DNA of 64,000 nt from Niebla homalea (taxonomy: Eukaryota; Ascomycota; Lecanoromycetes; Lecanorales; Ramalinaceae). Within the stretch, counting starts at the first letter, position 1. Each line of letters opens with the position of its first letter. The position numbers and the translations under genes are program-made. Under the pieces are notes generated by a model, which was given only the letters and a program-made list of their open reading frames with translations, was not told the DNA's origin and did not search any database. The stretch lies in contig JAHGAU010000012.1 in the NCBI GenBank assembly GCA_019925105.1, positions 1 to 64,000 on the forward strand. Reading direction: 5' to 3'. Below, in pieces: positions 1 to 12,854 of this stretch.

Positions 1-830
1 TTATAATACCTTTATAACCTTATTATAATAACCTTTATAACGTATTTATAACTTTATTATAATACCTTTTATAACGCGCTTATAATTACTTTATAACTTT
101 ATTATAATACCCTTTATAATTCCCTTATAAACCCCTTTTTAACCCTTTTATTTATCCTTTATAACTCCTTTATAATCCTTTTATTAATATCTTTATTTAT
201 TTCTTATAACCTCCTTTAAATACCTTTTTAACCCCTTATAATCCCCTTATAATCCCCTTATAACTCTCCTTATAAACCCTTTATAAAACCCCTTATAAAC
301 CCCTTATAATACCTTTTATAAACCCTTAATAATTCCTTCTAATAACCCCTTATAACTCCGCTTATAAACCCCTTATAAAACCCTTAATAAACCCTTTATA
401 ATACCCTTAATAAACCCCCTATAAACCGCTTATAACCCCCTTATAAACCCCTTATAACCTCCCCTATAAACGCTTTATACCCCCCATAAACCCCTTATAA
501 CCCCCCTATAAATACCTTATAACCCCCTATAAACCCCTTATAACTCCCCTTATAAACGCCCTATAATACCCCTTATTAACCCCTTAAAACCCCTATAAAC
601 CCCTATAATACCCCTTATAAACCCTTAATAATTCCCTTAATAACCCCTTATAACTCCCCTTATAAATCCTTTATAATAACCCTTATAAACCCCTTATAAT
701 AACCTTTATAAACCCCTTAAACCCCCTATAATTCATTATAACCCCTATAATTCATTATAACCCCTTATAATACCCCTTATAATTACCTTATAATTCTTTA
801 TATAACCCTTATATCCTGCTTAAATATTAG
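1..830. repeat. AT-rich degenerate satellite, CCCCTTATAA-type units
   Basis: This stretch is a loosely periodic array of units close to CCCCTTATAA and its variants with TAATA or TAAAC. Copies differ in length and spacing, so it is a decayed satellite and not a fresh microsatellite. Almost no CpA or TpG remains while CpC and CpT are common, which is what RIP leaves behind. No open frame or gene signal is visible. The end near 820-850 has a short TAACCCTAATAACCC stretch that looks telomere-like, but it is too short to call a telomere. Confidence 0.75.
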
Positions 831-949
831 GTTTAACCCTAATAACCCGCTTTTAAATTACTATTTTAATTTACGACTAAGGTAAAAATATATAATACGT
901 ATTATTACGAATAAAAAACCTAGAAAAATAATATAAAAAACATAAGTTA

Positions 950-2200
950 TCTTAAATTTTTTATTTAAATTAATTTATTAAATTATTCACTTTATTTAAA
1001 TTAATTTATTTATTTAATTCACTTCTTATTTTATTTATTTATTTATTTATTTTTTTTATTCATTTATTTATTTTATTTAATTATTTATTTTATTTATTTA
1101 TTTAATTTATTTATTTTTTTTTTATTTATTTAATTTATTTATTTAATTTATTTATTTAATTTATTTATTTAATTTATTTATTTAATTTATTTATTTAATT
1201 TATCTACCTATTTACTTATTTATTTATCTGCTTATTAAGCCGTCTACCACCCTTGAAACCTACCGCTCGTTCATAGTTTATCTTTTACCAGCCAAAACCC
1301 CTTGCGGCAGCGGTTTTCTCTATGATTAATAGTGCTTTACCCCCTTTTTTTTATTTTAATATAAAACCCTTTATAATTAACTTTTACCCTGGATTATTTA
1401 CCCTGTAAAAATAAATCAAGCTTAATACCCTTAATTCATTTGGGGTATTAACTACACGGTGAATTCAGTAATACTTTATTACTTTATTATTTTATTATTT
1501 TATTATTTTATTATTTTATTATTTTATTATTTTATTATTTTATTATTTTATTATTTTATTATTTTATTATTTTATTATTTTAGTATTTTATTATTTTATT
1601 ATTTTATTATTTTATTATTTTATTATTTTATTATTTTATTACTTTATTACTTTATTACTTTATTTATTTAATAATCAATTTATTTTTTACTTTATTTATT
1701 ACTTTTTTATTAATTTGTTTCTTAGTTTATTTCTTAATTCATTAATCTATTTATTTTTTTATTATTTTATTTATTAATCCATTTTTTAATTATTTTATTT
1801 ATTAATCTATTTCTTAATTAATTTATTTCTTAATTGATTTATTTATTTATGTATTTCTTAATCAATCTTCTTATTTATTTATTTAATTATTTATTTATTT
1901 TCTTATTTATTCATAAAGGGTATTTTCGTGATAAATTATTTATCCTTAGCCTTTTATAATAAGAGATTTTATTTGATTATATATTTATTTACCTGTTTAT
2001 TAATTAATTAATTATTTATTTATCTATTTATTTATCCGTTTTATAACCTACTTATTTTTTCCTTTACTTATTCCTTTCTTTATTTATTTATTTATTTATT
2101 TGATATATTTAACCTATTATTTATTTATCGTTATTTCCTTTTTCCTTTTTTTTTTTTATCTAGCTTTAAATTCCTTGTTTATTTATTTATTAATATTAAC
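950..2200. repeat. Low-complexity TTTA/TTTAA and TTTTATTA tracts
   Basis: Simple-sequence DNA. From about 1000 to 1230 it is TTTATTTA with TTTAA interruptions. From about 1480 to 1660 it is a near-perfect array of the 8-mer TTTTATTA. From 1680 to 2160 it is degenerate TTTATTAAT. The only open frame is a Phe/Tyr/Ile/Leu homopeptide product of the 8-mer and is not a gene. A short less biased island (about 1235-1330) interrupts the tract. Confidence 0.85.
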
Positions 2201-2879
2201 CCTTTTAATATAACCATTAATAAATAATAAAAGAACTTGTTTTTTCTTTTAATCTGAATTTGAATATTCTATTATAAAGGTTTTTTTTATTTTAAAAGGT
2301 ATAAGGCAAATATTTAAAAGCTTTTCTTAAAAAGATATCCATAAATTATCTATCTATTTATCTCCAAATTGAACTAAAATGAAATTATGCAATAACATCT
2401 CAATAAACCCGTTAATCTCCGCATTTCCATAACTCCTTTTTAACCGTCTATAAGTCAAAATATCCTTTAACTCCACTTTATCCTTAATAAATAGGTATTG
2501 GATATTTTCCCAATGTTATTTTATCGATAATTGAAAAATCGGCTGGTCCTTTATATAATAAAAATAGGTAAAAAAGGTTTCGAAGACCAGGCTTTATCGA
2601 TATAAATAGGATTTTTTTCCAGTAGGTCTATAATCCTTATCTATAGGTAAAAACTTAAACCGGGTATAAAAATCCTAAGGTAAAAGACATTTAAAACATC
2701 CCGAGTATTTATTTATATCCTAATAATAAAGTCTGTTAATCTAAGTCCTTATAAAAAGACGTATATCGTGGATATTATAATTTTAATATTTATCGAAAGA
2801 ATATTATAATAATACCGGTATATCCGAATTTATATACATTTTATAGTTAATATAGTTTTTAAATCAGTACTATAAAGTC

Positions 2880-5800
2880 AATTCCAGGTTATTTAGATTT
2901 ATTTCGTTTTTCCGGTTTTCTAGTAAATATCGATCTTTTAATCCTGAATCATAAGATTCCTATAATTTGAAATCTATAAAATCGATATTTATAGGTCCGG
3001 TAAGGTCCGTAAATAAATCCTCTTCGATTTCGGTATTAAGTTTTTCTTTTAAATAAACCCAAAGCAAAAATCACATTTTTCCTCGTTTTTCTCACATTTT
3101 TTCCGGTTTATAAAGCCGTCCATGACCGAGTCCAGTATAATCCGTTGACATTTATCGTTTTCGACGTAATCCTTTATATCCGGATCTTCGGGCTGAGATA
3201 ACTAAGGGCTATAAAGGATTATAGCTTCACTTTTTTCCCCTTATCGGCCGGCTCGTTTACTTTTTTAACTGTAAGCCTTTAAATCCCTTAATAAACCGAC
3301 GTAAATAATAACCCGTATATCCGGTAAATCCAGTCCTATAGATAAAGCCGAAGTAGTCGTTAAAATAGGGGCTTTTTTATTGCGGAAATTATCGAGTATT
3401 TAGCGTTTTTAATTTATAGTCCCGATTTTTACGTGATATTTAGGTATATCCAAGACTTTACTGACTTGATCCGTAAGGTAAATTGTCCCATAAAAGATAA
3501 GGATTTAGCCACTTAAATAAAGCCTTTTTTTTAAATTTATTAAAGGTGGTAAACCATCCCTTAAATCATTTATTGTAGCGTATTCTTAAATTAAATATCG
3601 AATATTTGGCCTTATAGTCGGTTCCCGTAATAAAAGTGTATTGGATATATCGATACCGGCTAGCTGGAACCAGGTATTTTCGTTTTTTGGTGGTAAGGAA
3701 GCCGTTAAATAAACGAGTTGCGTTTCATATTTAATTAAGGACTTTAATTCCTTAATTTTCGGCCGAAAATCCTTGGTAATATCCAGTAAAATGTGAGCTT
3801 TATCAATAATAATACGGTCCAAACGGCCTTATCGTTTTAATCGATTTAAAACCAATTAAAAGGTTCGGTAACGGCTGTTTCCGGGGTGATTAATATAATA
3901 TTAGCCTAATCTTTAGGGCTTTTTAAGGTCTACTCTAGATATTTAAGGCCTTAATTTTAAGCCTTAAGTAATATTTCCTCCCTTAAAGATATAAGGGGTA
4001 ATATTACCACGGTAAGTTTATTTGGGCCGGCAATAAGGGTAAAGACTGTAAAAAAGCACTTTTTCCGCGTCCAGTATTAGATATAATAACGATTAAACTT
4101 TTTCCGGATAGAATTGCCGTTAATCCGGTTTTTTATAAACCCCGAAACTCCAGATTTTGACCGTATAATTGCTAAAAGGCCGGTAAAATTCGAGTAAATC
4201 GAAATCTCTGGTATTTTTCTTTATAAATTTCTTTGGTGGAATTTATAAATAATTTAGATTTCCAGTTTAATTTTTCCGGTATAAATAAAGTACTTAAGAA
4301 TTGAAGGAATTGAAAAAGCTAGATGGATAAAGCCATGAATTTTTCCCGTTAAGTATATATTTGGCCCGGTATTTCGTCCAGTAACCGGGAGTATATATTA
4401 TTAGCAATATTATTAGTATAAGCGGCTTGTAAATCGATAATTTCATCTTTTTTATTGTTATCGTTTGGATTAATAGCGTTTTCCCAGTTTTTATTAGTGA
4501 ATTTACCGTAATAACGTCGAAAAATAGCAATAATAATATGCCGCTAAGCCAGGGTTTTAATATTTACTCCTACCCGGGACCGGAACTCCTTGGATAAAGC
4601 CGTATTAAAAGAATTGGACGTCCAGGTATTATAACGGTAAAGGATATCTTGAAATTCCTATTAATTTAAATCCTTTTTTTGAATTTCGTCCGAGTCACTA
4701 TTAATTACCGTTTGGCGTCTTAATCATTTTTATTGTTTTTTTGATTTTTCGGTTTTTTAAGGTTTTTAATAGAGTGAATCCGTTCAGGCCAAAGGTAAGG
4801 GGTAATATTTAATTTTTCCAAATATAAATTCGATAAATTCGTTTTTAAAGGAATATAAAATTAAAGGTAATAAATAAATAAAACCGATAATTTATAAAGT
4901 ATAAACCGGTTTATAACCTTAGTCGATCCAGTAATAGTAAAGCCTTTATAATATAAAGTAATAAACATAAGTAGGCCGTTCTAAATAAAGATATTTCATT
5001 TAGAATTTAATTAATTTCGGTATTGAATTAATTAAATTTCAGGGCTTCGAGCTAAATTACCCCAGGTAAGTTGTAATAAAACCATTAGCTTCTCTTTGAA
5101 TTTCCGGTTCTCTTTAAATAAATAATAAACTTTATCCAGTTTCCACTAAGTATCGTTATTTTTAAATTTAAGAAAACGGGTTTATAAGGCCGGTATTTAA
5201 TGGATTTTTTCATAAAGCCAAAAATCACCTTTAAAAGGTAATTTATTCCGTTTATCCATAAAGAAATTCCAGTCCGGTATATTATTAATAATATCGTCAG
5301 AAAAAGTGGTAAAATCCACGGAAGGTAAATCATCTTAACCGGTAAATAATAAATTATTAAATAACCGGGATTTAACGGTTTCCAATAATCCAAATATTAC
5401 GGAACGGTATTGATCCATAGTTAATAAAAGATTTTTATAAAAAACCTCGTTATTTTCCCAGGATATAATACCTTCCTCGGTGGTATTATAATTAAGGGTA
5501 AATCCATAAGTCCGTAATTTAGAAACGAAGTTGATAGGCCGTAGTGGGGTATCGGTATTAGTAAGGAATAAGTGATTTTTCGTTAATTCAATAGTTTTAC
5601 TAAATAAGGTATTAATAGGTAAATCGGAATCCGAAGTTAAAGGTAAATTTATCGATATATCTGAGTCGATAATTTGATCCTTAGGTTCCGGTAGACTGGG
5701 TTGAAGGGTATAAGCCCTTAAAAGGATAAGGGCTCGAGAAAAGGTAATAATACCACTTAATTTAGTGGTATAATTCGTAGGTGGGGACCAGGTAAAATCG

Positions 5801-7233
5801 GTGCTGATACCGTATATTACTAAGCCACTAAGTAAAGGGCTTTGGTAATCGTTCTTAGATAAATCCTGGTGTAAAAGGCTTAAAAAAAAGCGTAATAATA
5901 AATCCTTAAGTTCATTTAAAGAATATAATAAATCCTTAAAATCACTATCGGATGAATTATTAGCGAGTTCTTCGTTAAATTTATTAAAAAAAAGGTTATT
6001 AATATATATATTTAAATAAAAGATAAAACTAATAAAAGTAAAGGTAAAAAAAGGGTAAAGTAAAATATAAAAAAGGTAAAAAAAAAAAAAAAAAAAGGGT
6101 AAAAATCATAAGTCAAAAAATAAATATAAATAATAAATAATAAATAACAGGGAAAAAATAAAGATAACTTACTTTTCTAACTGATTTTTTATAAATCTTA
6201 ATACTTTAATAAATAAAGTAAGAGATAATTTGGTATATTTATACCCTGGACGGTTCCTTAAAGTAAATAACCTGGTATTTTATAAATAAATAAATATATT
6301 AAGTTAAACCTCGGTATAAGAGTGGATCGTATCCAGACCGATATATATTATAAACGGTTTTTCGTTCGTAACGTTACCGGTTTCTTTACGGTTTATATAT
6401 TCCAGTGAATTCCGGCCCACGGTACTCGGCTTACTGATTAAAACCGCTTTCTTAAATAAAGCCTTAATTAATTTTATTATTAAATATAATGATAAAATCG
6501 ATAATTACTCTGGATCGTTCGATTTTGAAGTCGGTTTTACCGGTGGTTTTAGCTAAGACCGGGCTATAACTGGATCAAAATTCAATAAATGGGTGGCTTA
6601 CCCGATACGGGCAACCCAGGCATTAGCCTCGAATTTTTCCGGTTCCGTAATCATTATATTCGAATTTTCGGTAACCGTTTTAGTCCGTTCCGTTAATTTC
6701 CTCATTCCAATAGTATGGATAAGGGCCGGAATATCCGTAGGTAAATCGTTATTATCGTTATTATTATCCGTATTAAATACTTTAAATAAATAACGATTGG
6801 ATCCAGCGTTAAATAACTATTGGTATTTAACGGACGTCCATTGGGTATTTAACTTAGGTTGAGTTTTTCGTTGAAAACCACCTTTTTTTCCGGGTTTATA
6901 AATATCTGGGTAATCGGTACGATAATAAGCCTTAATACCGTTTAATGTTAAATAAATATAAAGGCAATTCATACATTTAAAACCGGATTAAACCGGTAAT
7001 AAATATATAGCGGTAATCGGTTCCTTAGGGATTTGGATATCTCCGGAATAATTGTTATTAATATAATCAATTATTTTACCCTTTATTAAAGGGGCAAGTT
7101 AAGGGTGCTGATATCGGAGGTGATTACGTATTTCGTCGATCCTTATACCGTATTTATGATTACGGTAAATTAATACCTTATAATTAAATAAATAAAGGAA
7201 GGCCTTTTCGGTAAGGGCTTGAGGTGAGTCCAT
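2880..7233 (-). pseudogene. RIP-decayed DUF3505/RecQ-type mobile helicase, copy 1
   Basis: Reading the minus strand in shifting frames recovers a whole fungal DUF3505-RecQ helicase. From the start at 7233 it shows a degraded C2H2-like DUF3505 segment (YKVLIYRNHKYG, then NHLRYQH, with Cys turned to Tyr), EANAWVARIGWATHL near 6600, FKEKLMVLLQLTWGNLARSPEI near 5070, and RHIIIAIFRRYYGKF near 4530. The helicase box at about 3800 reads RIIIDKAHILLDITKDF, followed by YLTASLPP and RPNIRYLI. The family's DEAH is now DKAH, a G-to-A change typical of RIP. Many stops and frameshifts run throughout. Such helicases are known as repeated, often subtelomeric, mobile genes in filamentous fungi. Family identity is strong; the 3' end is approximate. 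Confidence 0.8.
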
Positions 7234-7254
7234 TATATAAATGGATATAAATAA

Positions 7255-7500
7255 AAGGTAAAAAAAGGAGTAAAGGTAAAGGGTAAGAGTAAAGGTATAA
7301 GGTAGTAATAAAGGTAATAGGTATAGTAAAGGTAAAAGGTAAAAGGTTCAAGGTAAAGGGTAAAGGGTAAAGGGTAAAGGGTAAAGGGTAAGATAAAGGG
7401 TAAAGGGTAAAGGGTAAGATAAAGGTAAAGGTAAAGGTAAGGTAAAGGTAGAAGTGATAGGTAATAAGTCGAGTAATAGGTAATAGGTAAAGGGTATTTG
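7255..7500. repeat. GGTAAA/GGGTAAA microsatellite upstream of the helicase relic
   Basis: A purine-rich array of GGTAAA, GGGTAAA and AGGTAAA units lies immediately upstream of the start of helicase copy 1, best ordered at about 7350-7450. It resembles telomeric repeats only loosely (GGGTAAA instead of GGGTTA), so it should not be called telomeric. Confidence 0.7.
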
Positions 7501-8734
7501 GTTTGCTTAGGTATTAAGTAGATTAAGTAACTTAAGTGTAATGAGAAAAACAGAAATTTAAGGGGGGGGAAGGGGTATTATATAGATAAATTATTGGCCA
7601 AGCCTTTACCAAGCTTATAACGATTATTTTGGAGTGAATATGAGTTTTAGGGCTTAAAAATAGTTAAGCCTATTAATAATCTAAAAATAACCGGGCTATA
7701 TAAAGGCTAATACTTAATAGCGGTGGCAACGGTGGTGGCAATACAATAATTTAAAAATAAACCGGTCTGGGCCGGGCTTACCGACGTATTCGTAATAATT
7801 TTATAATCGGTAAGCAGAAGTATTTTAAAGGGTATAAGCTAATAAGGTATATATCTATAAATAGCCCTTTATTATATAATTAAAAGGGGGGGGATTATAT
7901 TAATAAAAATCATTACTTATTTTTCGGTTTTTTCCAACTTACCTATTTAATATATGATTTTTAAAGCTTTTACTTTAATACTATATATATTAATAAACCT
8001 TTTATTACGGAGGATTAAACTATTAAAAGGTAATACGAATAATAAGGAAGTTATTAATAATATAAAGTAAAGGTTTTATAAGTTAAAAACCTTTTTAAAT
8101 ATATATTTAAATATAATAAATGGATTTTTTTAATTTTAACTTTATTTAAAAGCTTTTTTTTTTTTTCTGTATAATTCAATTTTTTCCGGTAAGTAAAAGG
8201 GTAAATAAGCCTTAAGATATACCCCTTTAAAGGTTTTTAAGATTTTAATGCCGGGAAGTAACCCTATATTTAACCGGTTTTAATAAAGGAATTTAATAAC
8301 GGTAATAGTTCAATAATTAATTACTTAAATTATATGAAATAAACTGGGTTTAAAAGCTTATACTTAAATCTACGTTTTCCCATAGAAGTTTTTATTATAA
8401 AGTATAAAGTAAGGAATAAGGTAATAAGATAAATAAAGTTTTAATAATTTTATCTTAAAACTTAATAACTTTATTATAAATATATTTCTTAAAATACCCT
8501 TAAATTATAAAGGGCTTAATATAGGATAACGGCTAAGACTTTAATATCGCTATCCTATATTAAGAGTACTTTAATATAATAGTTATATAATTTAATTATT
8601 AAAAATTCCGAATATTTAATAAGGTATTTAATAATATAAGTATTAATAATACCCGGATTATAATATATCCGGGCTAAATTAATATTATTTTAATAAAAAT
8701 CTTTTTAAATTTAATAAATATAATTAATAATTAA

Positions 8735-9075
8735 AAATAACCTAAATATACCTTATTAAACCTTAAAAATTAAACGGAAAAATATTTACCTTAATACTAT
8801 TATAAGTATTAATGAACGGAATTTTATTTTTCCGATACCGTTAAAAAGCCCTAATTTCAGGTTAAAAAGTTTAATTATTATATTTTAGCGGGGAATAACG
8901 GGGGAAAGGGTAAGTTTTAACGCCGGGAAGCGAACTTAAACTTAAACCTCCAGAATTCCTATACTTAGTAAAATCGATAATTAAATCGCCCCTTACCCGA
9001 TCCGGGTTAAACGGGGCTCGTTTTATAGCCCGTGCTGAGCTCTATACCTTTGTTATATAAAGTTAAGGGATCCGG
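8735..9075. repeat. Dispersed RIP-decayed repeat, copy 1
   Basis: This block shares an ordered set of words with 12,120-12,490 and, more weakly, with 11,150-11,400. They are TTTTCCGATACCGTTAAAAAGCCCT, GCGGGGAATAACGG, CGCCGGGAAGCGAACTTAAAC, AGTAAAATCGATAATTAAATCG and GGGGCTCGTTTTATAG followed by a GAGCTCTATA box. The order is kept, so these are direct copies of one element. No protein frame can be recognised. Copy 1 is the least mutated and still has GC-rich words. Confidence 0.65.
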
Positions 9076-9294
9076 TCTGGAAAATACCTTAAATTATTCA
9101 TTTTTAAAAATGAATGGTTTAAGGGTGTAGCAGGGGTAAAGCGGAATTCCCCCCGGCGGAGGGAATGAATGGGTGGAGGCTGCAACCATTCAAAACTAGA
9201 TGGTAGAAAAAGATATATATATATTTTAAAAAATCAGAAAGATATACGTCCAAATAGATATAAGTCTTTAGAAAGTAAAATTTAATATGAAAAG

Positions 9295-10367
9295 TTCAAA
9301 AAAATTATAACGTAATAAAAAAAAAAAGGAGTTAATTTACCTTTAAATAAATATTTTACCCTAAAATATAATCTTTATAAATAGATCCTTAAACTTTTTT
9401 AAAAAAGTAAAGTCCGGCTTTTCTCGGATAAACCACGTATTCCAGAAATAGGTAAAGATTTAGAACCAGATAAGGGTATAGCTCCTTATAATATCTTTAC
9501 TGAACTCCGTATTAAATAACTTAATATTCTTCTTATTATTATTATTTTCTTTCCGATAAATAAAATATAATAAATTAAAACCTATATATTTACTTATTTT
9601 TAAAGCCTTAATAAAGACGGAATTAAGCCGGTCCTTAATAAGGTTTAACGCAAAATCTAAATAATCCCGATCAGTAATTAAATCTTTAAATATAGCCGGT
9701 ACTTTTAGCTATTTACGAGCCTTAATTAAGTTAAATCTAATAAGGTATCCGGACCAGCCTATTCTCTTTAGTTACGCGTTAACTTCGAAATTTATTACTT
9801 TAATAATAATAATATTCTCGTCTTTTAATAAGACGTTATCTATTTATTAATCTATAATAATCACGAGATTAATTAACCCGTTATCCGGTTGTAGGGAACC
9901 TATATTAACGGCGGGATTTACCTTAAAATATAACTAATAGGAACCATAAGTAAAGAACCGTTAATACGTGATATTTACGTGTTATACTGTTGGTATAATA
10001 CCCGCGGTTTTCCGTCGATTGCCACCTCGCCTTTCCGGATTTATTTAAGCGTATTCTTTTTTTAAATACTTTTACATAGCATCCTTAATAAGGTTAATAA
10101 AGGTATAGCCACGTGCATACTTTAACCTTTTAAATACCGGTAATTCCGTAATTCGGTCGATTTTTTAAGTAGGATAATAAACCGAACCAGTATAATTCCC
10201 GATAACGTATTCCGCAATTTGGTTACGGGTAGCGGGAGCTAATATATAGAATTTATTTAAATAAATTTTAACCTTATTAAAGTAAATCCTATATACGTAA
10301 TCCCGGTATATAAGGACATTATAAGCCGGTAAATAAGTAAAGATTGACTTAATAAAAGCCTAATTCA
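9295..10367 (-). pseudogene. DUF3505/RecQ-type helicase relic, N-terminal copy 2
   Basis: A second, diverged copy of the element at 2880-7233, keeping only the N-terminal part. From the start codon at 10,367 the minus strand reads YNVLIYRDYVYRIY, then APATRNQIAEYV, PERRGGNRRKTAG, VNFEVNAWLKRIGWSGYL and SYTLIWFWIFTYFWNTWF, the last three with stops read through. Each block matches the same block in copy 1 in the same order (for example ANAWVARIGW against VNAWLKRIGW). It ends near 9295 and has no helicase core. In-frame stops and Cys-to-Tyr changes show RIP. Confidence 0.7.
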
Positions 10368-11149
10368 TAATAAAAGCGGGAGTAGCCGATATAATAAGGT
10401 ATATATAAGATTACGTAGTAATCGGTATATATATAAGCCGAGAACGATCGAAAAATCAAATAAAATAATAAAATAACGGTAAATAAAGCTTAAAACCTAT
10501 ATTAACCAGGAGTAACATTAATCCAGATTATATAATACTATATAATTAAATAGTCACGTAAGGAAATACGTGATATCGGAGGTAAAGCAACGGTAATATT
10601 AGTTGAAAAAGGTGAATAAAGGTAAGTAATATATAAGATAAATGGTTTAAAAAGTGGTAAGAAATTCTTTTATAAATCTGGGACGGAATTAATTCCGGTT
10701 TAATATTATAAGTTATATAACTTAAGTTATATAACTGAAAGTTACTTATTAATTAATTATATAATAAGATTTCCGTTAAAAAGTAAGTAATATATAGGTT
10801 AAATAAATATAAGGAACGTAAGAAATTATTTTATATAATTAAACGCGGAATTATTACCGTAATTACGTAATAGAAGTTATATAATATAATATTATTAATA
10901 TATTTAGTTATTCTTTATAGATATAAATGGAAATAACACGGGAATACCTTATAAATATAAGATTTTTCAATTATTTTAAAACTTTAATAACTTTAATAAT
11001 AATAACCGGATTTTAATAATTCCGGTACCGTTATAAAGGCTTTTTCTTACTCTATATAGGGTATACGGAAAGCCTTTTAAAGGGGTAGAATTAACCGGGA
11101 TATAGCGACCTATTTAATTAACTTAAAAATTCAGAAGGATATACTTAAA

Positions 11150-11410
11150 AATAATTATAGCTTTAATAAATAGATTTTAGTAATTCCGGTACCGTTAAAT
11201 AGCCCTTATTTTACTTATATAAATATATAAGTCAGGTTAAAGAAAGAAATAAAGATTATCCGGATATACTATAAAAACCGAATTAAAGTTCTTAACGGCG
11301 GGAATTAAACTTACTTAAGAATATTATAAATTTATAGTCTTAATAATAGAACGTTATTAAAATAAAGGCTTAATAGTCTTAACCCGGGAATATAAGAATA
11401 AAACTTAATA
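11150..11410. repeat. Dispersed RIP-decayed repeat, weak third copy
   Basis: Shares ATTCCGGTACCGTTAAATAGCCC, then CAGGTTAAA, then AACGGCGGGAATTAAACTTA in the same order as the repeat at 8735-9075. The rest is too decayed to align by eye. A fragment of the same first word also occurs at about 11,020. Confidence 0.45.
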
Positions 11411-11515
11411 AAATATATAATTTATATTTATTAAAAAGTTATTAATATTAATATATAAGGATATATTTATATATAATATTTATTAAATATATATTTAAAT
11501 AAATATTTATAAGTA

Positions 11516-11633
11516 AGACCGGTAACTTAACGGTAAAGCGTTTTATTAAAGTCAGCTTTTACTACCGGATTTCGCGAAGTTAAATAATAAGACCTTATTG
11601 GAAAGATCGTGGGTTCAAATTCCACCCGGCCTA
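11516..11633 (+). tRNA. Decayed tRNA-like gene with intron-like insert
   Basis: The 5' end AGACCGG pairs with the 3' end CCGGCCT (one A-C mismatch, as a RIP G-to-A change would give), leaving discriminator A at 11,633. The D arm is ACTT/AAGC around AACGGTA, the anticodon stem TTTTA (11,541-11,545) pairs with TGGAA (11,599-11,603), the variable loop is AGATC, and the T arm is GTGGG-TTCAAAT-TCCAC. A-box-like and B-box-like sequences lie inside, and a T-run follows directly as a Pol III terminator. About 46 extra bases sit at the intron position 3' of the anticodon. The triplet at the anticodon position reads AAA, possibly from GAA, so the isotype is uncertain. It could also be a tRNA-derived SINE head. 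Confidence 0.5.
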
Positions 11634-12119
11634 TTTTTTGTTTTTTTAAAAAAAAAAAAAAATTTTTTTTTTTTTTTAATCTATTAAGTAAAATTTATTA
11701 CCTTTTTTAAATATATAACGTTAACCTTTTATCTTAATTACCTATAAATATATATTTTGGCCTAACGGACCTATCCTTAAAGTATAATAATAAGGTATAT
11801 AAAGTATATCTTTATTACTTATAAGGGTAAAAAATAAACCCTATCCGGAAATTTAATTATTATAAGTGGTTTTCCTACCGTAAAAGCGATATAATTATTT
11901 TATTTTTAATTAAATATTTACTTACAAGTCTTAATATAAGGTAACTATGTTAACGGCTAACTTATATTAAGATATTAAAAGGATTACTTAAATTAAGAAA
12001 ATTAATAAGGAAAATAAATAATTATTATTTTTAAGTAAATAATATATTTATTAATATATACCGGATTAAAGCTATTCCGGTATTATTATAGCCATTATTT
12101 TTTTATTTTTTCTCTAAAT

Positions 12120-12490
12120 TAAAAGATAATAAAAAAGGATTATTAATACTCTAAATATACTTGAAAAAACCTTAAAATTAAAACTTTAGAATATATAGCT
12201 TAATACTATAATAAGTAATAATAAATAAATTTTTATTTTTCCGACATTATTAAGAAGTAGAAAAGCATATTAAAAAAGTTAAATTATTAGATTTTTCCGG
12301 GGAATAGTTAATAAAAAAGTAATTATTAATTCCAGGAAGCAAACTTAAATAAGAATATTAAGAATCCGGAATATTAGTAAAATTAATAAGTAAATAAAAA
12401 GCTATCGGATTTAAGTGAATAGGGGCTCGTTCTATAGGGTTTTTTAAGCTCTATAACTTTTAGATATAAAGCTAAGAAATCTATAAATAA
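12120..12490. repeat. Dispersed RIP-decayed repeat, copy 2
   Basis: Direct copy of the repeat at 8735-9075. Shared in order: TTTTTATTTTTCCGAC, AAAGTTAAATTATTAGATTTT with CGGGGAATA, CAGGAAGCAAACTTAAA, AGTAAAATTAATAAGTAAATAAA, and GGGGCTCGTTCTATAG followed by AAGCTCTATAAC. It is more AT-shifted than copy 1. Confidence 0.6.
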
Positions 12491-12854
12491 AAAAGTCGGA
12501 ATATTTATGGATTACTCCCTGAAATATTCCGACCCCCCTATCACCCTAAGCCACTAATTACTCTCACCGGCCCTGAAATATTCTGAGTCGAAATATTTCG
12601 AGAATAAGTGTTAGGTTAAACGGTTTTTTAAGGATTATATAAAGGAGCTTAAAGATTTATATAAGTTAATTTACTTAAATCTTTAAGTTTTTTATTTTAT
12701 TTTTAAGGATTTACTTAAATAACGGCTTTTATTAAAATTACTTATTTACTTATTCCTTTTATATATATAACTCTATATAAATAGCTTTAGGTTCCTAGCT
12801 TATACGGGGGGATTCTTAGCCCTGGTTTCACCCCATGGCCGGGCCATAACGGGG

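Noticed and set aside
1459..1671. 70-codon open frame of Phe/Tyr/Ile/Leu
   Set aside because: It is only the translation of the TTTTATTA array; no start context, no non-repeat part.
7330..7450. GGGTAAA array as an internal telomere
   Set aside because: Unit differs from TTAGGG and phase varies; better explained as a microsatellite next to the helicase relic.
1..12830. CRISPR array or prokaryotic features in the repetitive AT block
   Set aside because: Repeats are degenerate and unspaced, and all genes in the window are spliced fungal genes.
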